From positions 1-33,197 of the forward strand of contig CADASF010000028.1 in the NCBI GenBank assembly GCA_902790465.1: a stretch of 33,197 nt of DNA, in the 5' to 3' direction. Origin of the DNA: an uncultured bacterium. GTDB lineage: Bacteria; Vulcanimicrobiota; CADAWZ01. Each line of letters starts with the position of its first letter. Positions within the stretch are counted from its first letter, which is position 1. This document shows positions 26,962 to 33,197 of the stretch, in pieces. The translations under genes were made by a program, and so were the position numbers. The notes beneath the pieces were generated by a model. It ran no database searches, was not told where the DNA came from, and worked only from the letters and a program-made list of their open reading frames with translations.

Positions 26962-28008
26962 ATGAATAATTATATTGAATATGTAAGGCGTTGGGCATCT
27001 ATTGATGTTGTTCAAAGTGCATTAAAATACAAAAAATTGTCTCTATATCAAAAGATATTCAAATTTTTAGATAGAAAAATAATTCTTGTAAATGATTTAG
27101 ATCGAAATAGAAAATTTTATTGCTTCTGTGGATTTGATGAAGCAGCAGACCTTTATATATCTCCTGAAGAACAATTTGTAAATAATTTTGTTTTACTCAA
27201 TAGAGCAACTATTGAACCTGATTTTGAATTTAAAATTAATGGTATTTTACTAAATTTTGAATTCGAAAGTGCTTTTACTGATTTTGAACTCAATGAATTA
27301 AAAAAAGCTGGATTAAAATTTACTGGTTCACAATATCCCCGCTTTCCTTATGTCAGAGTTTTGAAATATCAAAAATATTTAGAAGATATTTCAAATGATG
27401 ATGCTGAAGTTCTTAAATTTGTCTTGAATACATTGAGCTTTGCAGATGAAAATATAAAAGGACTTTGTAAAACAGTAAAAAAAATAAAAGAGCCTAAAAT
27501 TATCGAATTGATTTATTCGGAATCAAGTAAAAAGATTGAACTAAAAGAAAAAATCATAGAATCTGATTTAGGTGTTGAATATCAAATATTTAAACCAGAA
27601 GAACCAAAAAGTGTACTTGATTATATTGGCGAGCATAAGAAAAGTGGTATTTGGGAGATAGGACTCTATTCTTTTCCTTTCCATATACCAATTGATGATT
27701 CAAAAGATATGATCTTTGATGATTTTTTAATTATGGCAGACCATGCAACAGGGAAAGCTATAACTTTAAAAATTTCTGAAAATAAGGGAAAAGTTGCTCT
27801 TGTTGATGAATTTTTGTTAAAGATGAAAGAACTTAAACAAGTGCCTAAAATTTTATTTGTCAAAAATTTAGAAACATTTTCTTTCTTCACTGAGTTGTCA
27901 AAAATTTTGGACATTGAAATGATTATTCCAATTACCCCTATGGTAACTAATCATATCTGGACTAGTTTTAGAGATGATATGAATAACATATCTAACATAT
28001 CTGAGTAA
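26962..28008 (+). CDS. DUF7309/DUF6930-like hypothetical protein
   Basis: A 348-residue cytosolic protein. The N-terminal half (about 12-175) begins ALKYKKLSLYQKIFKF and contains NRKFYCFCGFDEAADLYIS and LNFEFESAFTDFELNELKKAGLKFTG. I recognise this as the arrangement of the DUF7309-type domain, which in relatives reads YCCVMG...FALA.Y. The C-terminal part (about 240-335), with DEFLLKMKELKQVPKILFVKN, resembles the DUF6930 domain usually found after it. Both assignments are from memory. ATG 26962 (MNNYIEY) is chosen over an upstream in-frame codon because GGAAAGGTGGG precedes it. It is followed after 64 nt by a secreted-protein gene on the same strand. Function unknown. Confidence 0.7.
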   Translation: MNNYIEYVRRWASIDVVQSALKYKKLSLYQKIFKFLDRKIILVNDLDRNRKFYCFCGFDEAADLYISPEEQFVNNFVLLNRATIEPDFEFKINGILLNFEFESAFTDFELNELKKAGLKFTGSQYPRFPYVRVLKYQKYLEDISNDDAEVLKFVLNTLSFADENIKGLCKTVKKIKEPKIIELIYSESSKKIELKEKIIESDLGVEYQIFKPEEPKSVLDYIGEHKKSGIWEIGLYSFPFHIPIDDSKDMIFDDFLIMADHATGKAITLKISENKGKVALVDEFLLKMKELKQVPKILFVKNLETFSFFTELSKILDIEMIIPITPMVTNHIWTSFRDDMNNISNISE

Positions 28009-28072
28009 GTAATTGTATTATTATTCCAAATAATATTATAAACAAAAATAATATATCGGAGGATTTAAAAAA

Positions 28073-28708
28073 ATGAAAAAGGTTATTACTTCGTTTTTGC
28101 TTATGTTTTTGCTTTGTTTTTCAGTTGCTTTTGCAGCTGACGTCGATGTTGTAAAATGCGGAACTTATATTCTTGATGGAAGTACAGAATATACAAATGG
28201 AAAACTTATAATCAAGCAAATACACAACAAAAATATTCAAGGTGATCAATTTATATTTTACTTTGATGTCATGAGAGGCACTGAAACTCAAACTCCTAAG
28301 GTTACAAGATATTCAAATTTTGCAGCAATAGACAAAAAAGATGGTAAAATTAAAGGTGTACTCGACCTTGAAACCAAAAAACTTGAATTTGCTTTTGATG
28401 GTGATAAAATAAATGTAGTTTGTTCAGGATTTTTCCCAAAAGATTTAGAGGGATCATACACATTTCTTGAATCATATTTTGAATTGACACAGCCAATGGC
28501 AGTTGCATTTCTCGAAACACTTCCACCACCTATGACAAGTTTAACAAAGGTAAATAGACCTTATAAGATTGAACTTGCTTCAGACAAAGTAAAAAAAGGT
28601 TCAATAATGTATTATTCAGCAAAAGCTGTAAATTTAAATACAAAAAAAGTTTTTGCAAGATATTTAATCACTGAAGACTTAAAGCAAGTGATTTTAGAAA
28701 ATAAGTAG
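28073..28708 (+). CDS. Small secreted hypothetical protein
   Basis: A 211-residue protein with a clear signal peptide: MKKVITSFLLMFLLCFSVAF, likely cut at FA-A near residue 22. There is no lipobox cysteine at the cleavage site, so it should be periplasmic or released. The mature part looks beta-rich and lacks motifs I know (FIFYFDVMRGTETQTP, LEFAFDGDKINVVCSGFF, SYTFLESYFELTQP). GGAGG lies 10 nt before ATG 28073. The next gene starts 9 nt after its stop codon, indicating coupling with a DUF697-like membrane-associated protein. Function unknown. Confidence 0.75.
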   Translation: MKKVITSFLLMFLLCFSVAFAADVDVVKCGTYILDGSTEYTNGKLIIKQIHNKNIQGDQFIFYFDVMRGTETQTPKVTRYSNFAAIDKKDGKIKGVLDLETKKLEFAFDGDKINVVCSGFFPKDLEGSYTFLESYFELTQPMAVAFLETLPPPMTSLTKVNRPYKIELASDKVKKGSIMYYSAKAVNLNTKKVFARYLITEDLKQVILENK

Positions 28709-28717
28709 TGAATAAAT

Positions 28718-29785
28718 ATGAGTAAAAAAGATAAAAAGAAAAAAGAAGAATTATTTGGGGAAAAAGATGTTCAGTTTATAACTGAAGATGAAAAAAAAAG
28801 ATGCCATGTTGTAATACATACTCATGCTGTATTGGTCGGAGCAGGTAATGCTGTTCCAGTTCCAGGACTTGGTTTTGCGGCAGATGTTGGTACTATGACG
28901 ACCATGGCAATAGCTTTATCTCAGATTTTTAATGATAAACCACTTGATAAAAATGTTGCTTTCAGTCTAGTTACTGGGGTACTCAAAAGACTTCTTTTAA
29001 GATATCCTATAAGAATGCTTGCCAAAGAAGCTTCTAAACTTATTCCTGGATTAGGGCAAGTTGTTGCTCCTACTATAAGTATTGGAATGATTGAATCTGC
29101 AGGTTGGGTTTTAGTAAATCAATTTGCCAAAGATAGATATGATAGAGATGAAGAAGAAAAGGCAAGAATGGAAGCAATCAAAGCTAAAGAAATGATAAAT
29201 GCCCAAGCAGATTCTATGTTTAATAAAGAATCAACAGCAAGTTCAAAGCCTATTGTAATTTCAAATTTAAACGGTATGACATCTGGACTTCCTACTGCTC
29301 AAGTATTAAAAACATCTGAAGAAGAGATAAAGAAGCCATTTTTAGCCTCTAAAGTTAAATTATCAAGTACAAAAAATAATTTATCAAATGCAGGCAAAAT
29401 GAAACAGATTGATTCTGATGTTTCTGTTAAACCTTCTTTAGATGATTCATTATTAAATAAATCAAATCCAGTAGAAGTATTGGGAAGTAAAAGTGATTTA
29501 TCTTCTATTAAAGAAAATACATTTTTTATTGAAGCCCTTTCTAAAAGTAAGACTAAATTAACTACATATACCAAAAAAAATCAGTTAACTAATACTAAAG
29601 ATAAAATAAGTCAATTAGAATCTGATTTAAAACAACTTACAATAGAAAGAACAAATACTTCATCTCCACCATGCCCTGTAAATAATTTAAGAAATAGTGC
29701 CTTAATAGACAGAAGTAGGTTTGATAAAAAAGCACTGAAATTAGAAGATGATTTAAAATCATTTGCAAGGCAAAGAGAAATGTAA
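28718..29785 (+). CDS. DUF697-like membrane-associated protein with low-complexity tail
   Basis: A 355-residue protein. After a Lys/Glu-rich start (MSKKDKKKKEEL), residues 30-140 contain two glycine- and proline-punctuated hydrophobic stretches, HTHAVLVGAGNAVPVPGLGF and LIPGLGQVVAPTISIG. These match the DUF697 pattern, where PVPG and IPGxG mark hairpin membrane insertions. DUF697 is often linked to GTPases, but no GTPase domain is present here. Residues 145-355 are Lys/Ser-rich and partly coiled coil, with no motif. It follows the secreted protein gene by 9 nt and ends at a terminator. A membrane-remodelling or envelope role is possible but unproven. Confidence 0.7.
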   Translation: MSKKDKKKKEELFGEKDVQFITEDEKKRCHVVIHTHAVLVGAGNAVPVPGLGFAADVGTMTTMAIALSQIFNDKPLDKNVAFSLVTGVLKRLLLRYPIRMLAKEASKLIPGLGQVVAPTISIGMIESAGWVLVNQFAKDRYDRDEEEKARMEAIKAKEMINAQADSMFNKESTASSKPIVISNLNGMTSGLPTAQVLKTSEEEIKKPFLASKVKLSSTKNNLSNAGKMKQIDSDVSVKPSLDDSLLNKSNPVEVLGSKSDLSSIKENTFFIEALSKSKTKLTTYTKKNQLTNTKDKISQLESDLKQLTIERTNTSSPPCPVNNLRNSALIDRSRFDKKALKLEDDLKSFARQREM

Positions 29786-29791
29786 AAATCT

Positions 29792-29829
29792 AAAAAGCAT
29801 TATATAATAATTATATAATGCTTTTTTTG
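29792..29829 (+). terminator. Terminator after the DUF697-like gene
   Basis: AAAAAGCATTATATAAT pairs with ATTATATAATGCTTTTTTT around a 2-4 nt loop, with a T7 tail on the plus strand, 7 nt after the stop codon. Confidence 0.85.
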
Positions 29830-30132
29830 TTCACTTATATAATTAATGAAATAACTGTACATGAATTTAAGTAATTAATTAGATTTATATATGTTTTTTT
29901 TTGTTTATTTTTAAGATATTTTTAAGATTTTTAAGCATGCTTTTATAAATATTATTCAAATATCTAATTTTTTTTAATTTATATTTTTTTTTTAAATAAG
30001 ACTAAATTGTAATAATTTAGTAAACAAAAGTTAATAATCTTTTGATAAATTAGAATTGTAAAAAAGCAATTATTTTTTATTTTACATTGGGAAATAAAAT
30101 AAAAAAAATCTAAAAAAAAGGAGAATAACAAT
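29830..30132 (+). promoter_or_regulatory. AT-rich regulatory region of the coiled-coil surface protein gene
   Basis: No gene is present. TTTTTAAG occurs three times at 29908, 29919 and 29928, roughly one helical turn apart, suggesting intrinsically curved DNA. A 10-bp palindrome AAGCATGCTT follows (29933-29942). Two further dyads are ACTAAATT/AATTTAGT (30001-30008 and 30014-30021) and CAAAAG/CTTTTG (30025-30030 and 30039-30044). AAGGAG stands 8 nt before ATG 30133. I could not fix a -35/-10 pair. Confidence 0.45.
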
Positions 30133-32928
30133 ATGAAGAAGCTCGTAACTTTAGCACTCGCTGGTGTCTGTGCATTGGCATTTGCAGCAACTGCAGATGC
30201 AGGATCTGCTCTCAGAATTAAAGCTCCTACAGTAAAACAGGGAGTCACAAAAAATGTCGGTTCAGCAAATGTTCAGGTAAACCATGTTGAAACAGCATAT
30301 TCAGTTTACGCCGTAAATGATGGAACTAGAGCATCACAAGGTGGTTACTTTGTTGTTAATTCTATATGGACAGACAATCTTTTAAATTCTCAGACTGTTT
30401 ATGATGATATAAAAACTTCTCTTACTAAACTCGGAAGTCAATATTCTAATTTGTTCCCAGCAGTAGCACAAGAAGCAACTTATGTCCATGCTGCTCAGAT
30501 TTCTTCTGGTAATGCTAAATATAATATGACAACTCAAGCTGCAGGCACAGGTTATTCAAGTGTTTACAATATTGCTCACTATGTAATTCCTGGAAGAGTC
30601 GCATCTCTTGCACAAGGAACTACAGAAATAGATATGTCAACTGAAAATGCTCCAAACGGTGCAGCTCCAGCAAATTCAAATGCAAAGACATTTGAAAATG
30701 AAGAAGCAGCTGCAAAATGGGTTAATGAAGTAAGAACAGCATTTAATAACCAAGAAGCATCAAACTCTCAGAGCGTTGCTAATAAAGTTTCAGCATTATC
30801 AGCAATTTACAATTCATTCTTAGCAGACCAAGCAGCAACTCTCGCAGCAGCTCAGAAAGAATATGACGATGCAGTAGCAGCAAGACAAGCAGCTCAAAAT
30901 GCTTATGATAATGCAATACAAGAAAGAAAAGATGCAAAAGCTGACTATGATTCTAAGGAAGATGTATCAGCATTTGAAAATGCTCTTACAGATGCAACAA
31001 ATGTTCAAAATGAAAAACAGGGTATCTATGATGAGTCAGTAGATGCAAGAATTGCTGCAGAAAAAGCACTCGAAGCAGCAATAAAGGCTGAAGCAGAGGC
31101 TCTTAAAGCTCTCCAGGATGCAGAAGCTGCTCAAAAAGCCGCAGAAGAAGATTATAATGCTAAAGTAGCTGTAAAAAATGCTAAAGTTGGAGAAGCAGCA
31201 GAAGCACTACAAGCAGAAAAAGATGCAAAAGATGTTCTTGATAAAGCAGTAGCAGCTCATGAAGCAGCACAAGCTGATTACGATGCAAAAGTAGCAGCAA
31301 CAAAAGCTGCAGCAGAAGTTCTTGAAGCAGCAAAAGCTGAAGAAGCAAATGCACTCACAGCTCTCAATGAAGCAAAAGCAGATAAAGAAGCTGCACAGGT
31401 AGCTTTAGATAATGCAAAAGCTGAAATTGCAGCATTTGATCGTGCTATGGCAGAAGAAGGTTTAGCAGATGCTCTTCATACAGCAAGAGAAGAATATGAC
31501 GATGCACACATTGCAGTTGCCGATGCAAAAGAAGCACAAAAAGAAGCACAAAAAGAAGTTACTTCTATACAAGATAAAATTGATGTAGCAAGTGAATATA
31601 TGACATTATGGAATGCCTATGCAGGTGTTAGAAACAGTCATGCAAACATAGGTGAAACAGGAATAGAACAGTTAGAAGCAGTAAGAGAAAAAGCAGAAGC
31701 AGTAAGAGCTTTTGAAGAAGAACATGGCTTAGCACATTCTTATATGCTTATAGATGGTAGTAGCCACAATGTCAGCGTAATAATGTATGGTGATGATTAC
31801 CCAAGCAAAACATATTCATATCCTTCTAAATCTTCTAATATAGCCCCCTTCCTTGGTCATCCTGATACATCTGAATTAGAAAGTCAGTTATCTTCAGCAA
31901 ATTCAACTGTAGCACAAGCAAAAGAAGCTGTAACAGCAGCAGAAAAAGCTGAAGCAACAGCAAAGGCAGCTTATGCTGCAGCAAAACAAGCTTATGAAGA
32001 TGGTATTGCAGCATTAGATGCAGAAAAAGCAAGACTTGACAAAGCAAAAGGCGACGCTGAGTTAGCTCTCGACGATGCAATAGGAGCTGAAACAAATGCA
32101 CAAAGAGCTTACGATGCAAAAGTATCTGTAAAAGATGCAAAGGCAGAAGAACTTGCAGAAGCACAGGAAGCTGAAGCAGATGCACTCGTAGCACTTAATG
32201 AAGCAAACGATGCAAAAGTAGCAGCACAAACAGCCTATGATGAAGCAAAAGCAGCAAGAGTAGCTAAAGATGGTGAAGTCGTAGATGCAGAAAATGCAGA
32301 AGCAGATGCACTCGCAGCACTCAATGCAGCAAACGGAGTTCAGGCAACAGCACAAGCTGACTACAATTCAGCAGTAGAAGTAAGAGAAGGCAAACAATCA
32401 GACCTTGCAAATGCACAAGCAGATGAAGATAATGCCCTCGAAGTTCTCAAAGCAGCAAAAGCAGCAAAAGCAGCAGCAGAAAAAGCTCTCGCAGATGCAA
32501 AACAAGCAAGAGCAGATGCTTTAGCATTATTCAAAAATAAACAACAAGCAGAAGCAAGTGCTTTGACATCCCTCAACAACAAGAAACAAGTAGAAGCAAG
32601 AGAACTCGCAGAACTTGAAGCCTTGAAGGTAAAACAGGCAAATGACAATGCAGCTAAACTTGCTGAACTCAAATCACAGTTGACAAGCCACATCAATTCA
32701 TTGAAGTATATTGATGACCAAACTGGTATTTACGGTCTCAACTACAATGTAAACATGATTGATGGATATGACAACTTGAGATTTGATCAAGTAGTATATC
32801 AAGCAAATGCATTCACAGAACCTGAATATTCTCTCTCATCTGCAAATAAGAAAGATGACAAAGCAATAGAATCAATCGTATCTGTTTCATACAGACAGCA
32901 ACCATACACAATGCTTATGTTGATATAA
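30133..32928 (+). CDS. Large exported alanine-rich coiled-coil protein with 42-residue repeats
   Basis: A 931-codon frame with a strong signal peptide: MKKLVTLALAGVCALAFAAT, likely cleaved after ADA (residue 23). Residues 24 to about 235 form a globular head. About 236-480 and 580-855 are Ala/Glu/Lys/Asp-rich coiled coil. Residues 480-580 are a non-coiled insert with Tyr, Ser and Pro. Two blocks of an exact 42-residue repeat lie at 298-423 and 659-784, each unit opening with a Y-D heptad such as DYDAKVA. Residues 856-931 are globular again. The frame ends at 32926-32928, but the protein appears to continue in the -1 frame (32910 onward). The gene has preferred codons (CTC, AAC, GAC), suggesting high expression. 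It may be a surface-layer, stalk or adhesin-type protein; no homologue is recognised. Confidence 0.85.
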   Translation: MKKLVTLALAGVCALAFAATADAGSALRIKAPTVKQGVTKNVGSANVQVNHVETAYSVYAVNDGTRASQGGYFVVNSIWTDNLLNSQTVYDDIKTSLTKLGSQYSNLFPAVAQEATYVHAAQISSGNAKYNMTTQAAGTGYSSVYNIAHYVIPGRVASLAQGTTEIDMSTENAPNGAAPANSNAKTFENEEAAAKWVNEVRTAFNNQEASNSQSVANKVSALSAIYNSFLADQAATLAAAQKEYDDAVAARQAAQNAYDNAIQERKDAKADYDSKEDVSAFENALTDATNVQNEKQGIYDESVDARIAAEKALEAAIKAEAEALKALQDAEAAQKAAEEDYNAKVAVKNAKVGEAAEALQAEKDAKDVLDKAVAAHEAAQADYDAKVAATKAAAEVLEAAKAEEANALTALNEAKADKEAAQVALDNAKAEIAAFDRAMAEEGLADALHTAREEYDDAHIAVADAKEAQKEAQKEVTSIQDKIDVASEYMTLWNAYAGVRNSHANIGETGIEQLEAVREKAEAVRAFEEEHGLAHSYMLIDGSSHNVSVIMYGDDYPSKTYSYPSKSSNIAPFLGHPDTSELESQLSSANSTVAQAKEAVTAAEKAEATAKAAYAAAKQAYEDGIAALDAEKARLDKAKGDAELALDDAIGAETNAQRAYDAKVSVKDAKAEELAEAQEAEADALVALNEANDAKVAAQTAYDEAKAARVAKDGEVVDAENAEADALAALNAANGVQATAQADYNSAVEVREGKQSDLANAQADEDNALEVLKAAKAAKAAAEKALADAKQARADALALFKNKQQAEASALTSLNNKKQVEARELAELEALKVKQANDNAAKLAELKSQLTSHINSLKYIDDQTGIYGLNYNVNMIDGYDNLRFDQVVYQANAFTEPEYSLSSANKKDDKAIESIVSVSYRQQPYTMLMLI
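31024..31401 (+). repeat. Three tandem 126-bp (42-residue) coiled-coil repeats, block 1
   Basis: Units start at residues 298 (IYDESVD), 340 (DYNAKVA) and 382 (DYDAKVA). Each is exactly six heptads with no insertion, and the fourth and fifth heptads resemble AEAEALK-ALQDAEA. The DNA copies have diverged while the protein pattern holds, so the period is maintained by structure. Confidence 0.8.
32107..32484 (+). repeat. Three tandem 126-bp (42-residue) coiled-coil repeats, block 2
   Basis: Units start at residues 659 (AYDAKVS), 701 (AYDEAKA) and 743 (DYNSAVE), each 42 residues. The first two carry AEADALV-ALNEAND and AEADALA-ALNAANG at heptads 4-5, close to block 1 unit 3 (EEANALT-ALNEAKA). A near-copy of 39 residues precedes the block (620-658). 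Confidence 0.8.
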
Positions 32929-33197
32929 ATACATACGAAACATCTATTTACTTCCAGTCAGGTCAAAAATACATTTCTCCACTCGTCCTCGATATCACAG
33001 GAAATGGTCAGCTTCAAGCATCAAATGGTCAGAATATGCCAGGTCATGATGCTGTCAAAGAAGGCAATATCATTGGTGATTTCTTCGGTGATGGTTTCGA
33101 AATCGCTATGGAATGGGTTGGTCCACAAGATGGTCTTCTCGTAGCTCCAAAGGCTGATGGTTCAGTCGATATGAGCTGTCTCTTCGGAACAGCTGGT
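32910..33197 (+). CDS. Continuation of the surface protein in the -1 frame (RTX C-terminal-like region), open at window end
   Basis: From 32910 the -1 frame stays open to the window edge (96 codons). It reads NAYVDINTYETSIYF, then YISPLVLDITGNGQL, FFGDGFEIAMEWVGPQDG, and LLVAPKADGSVDMSCLFG. Order and spacing match the C-terminal region of RTX/haemolysin-type proteins (P-LVLDLDGDG...FDLDGDG...GW...DGLLVLD..GDG..ELFG), although several acidic calcium ligands are replaced. The frame is closed upstream by a TGA at 32856, so it is not a separate gene. Joining QQPYT to NAY needs one added base near 32905-32915. Either the gene is broken here or a base was lost during sequencing. Confidence 0.7.

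Noticed and set aside
31024-32484. CRISPR array or DNA satellite
   Set aside because: The 126-bp units are contiguous, have no spacers, vary in DNA sequence and are conserved as heptads at the protein level.
31835-32696. Minus-strand leucine- and alanine-rich open frames under the coiled-coil gene
   Set aside because: They are complements of Ala/Glu/Lys-rich repeat codons; such composition keeps antisense frames open by chance.
32859-32925. Programmed -1 ribosomal frameshifting in the surface protein gene
   Set aside because: No X-XXY-YYZ slippery heptamer is in frame in the overlap and no strong stem follows; an indel is simpler.

Overview
This is an AT-rich bacterial chromosomal segment using the standard genetic code (nearly all genes end in TAA or TAG, and the single in-frame TGA found is better explained by a frameshift). 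There are no rRNA or tRNA genes. RNase J, ammonia-dependent NAD synthetase, queuosine synthesis, a PilT-type ATPase, B12-dependent methylmalonyl-CoA mutase and secreted proteins with signal peptides suggest an uncultured, probably anaerobic, host-associated or sediment bacterium. I cannot assign a phylum from the sequence.

Left accessory region (1 to about 7.5 kb). A minus-strand defence-like cluster holds an HNH-type nuclease, a TIR-domain effector and the N-terminal part of a large nuclease-helicase resembling type ISP restriction enzymes. The nuclease-helicase runs off the left edge and is frameshifted near its start. Just upstream are an internally deleted gene remnant (3561-3690) and an AAA-ATPase/PD-(D/E)XK protein. 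An 893-nt non-coding tract (5426-6318) carries a hairpin array, an orphan terminator, a REP-like fragment, a 21-bp tandem duplication and a consensus sigma-70 promoter driving a DUF3089 serine hydrolase.

Housekeeping core (7.5 to 26.9 kb). A minus-strand operon runs from a nicotinamidase-NAD synthetase fusion through dapA to RNase J. A second minus operon holds a PLP aminotransferase and an MFS sugar-type transporter. On the plus strand are a GNAT acetyltransferase, a coiled-coil/PilT fusion and yggS. After a shared terminator come, on the minus strand, an acidic hypothetical, a coiled-coil protein and queC. A CPA2 cation/proton antiporter and endonuclease IV follow on the plus strand. Then comes a minus-strand methylmalonyl-CoA mutase cassette (large subunit, B12-binding subunit, MeaB chaperone), interrupted by a 117-bp inverted-repeat element.

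Right region (26.9 kb to the end). A plus-strand trio (a DUF7309/DUF6930-like protein, a small secreted protein and a DUF697-like membrane-associated protein) ends at a terminator. It is followed by a very large exported alanine-rich coiled-coil protein. That protein has two blocks of an exact 42-residue (six-heptad) repeat and a C-terminal region that resembles the EF-hand-like C-terminal region of RTX-type proteins, placed in the -1 frame by an apparent one-base deletion.
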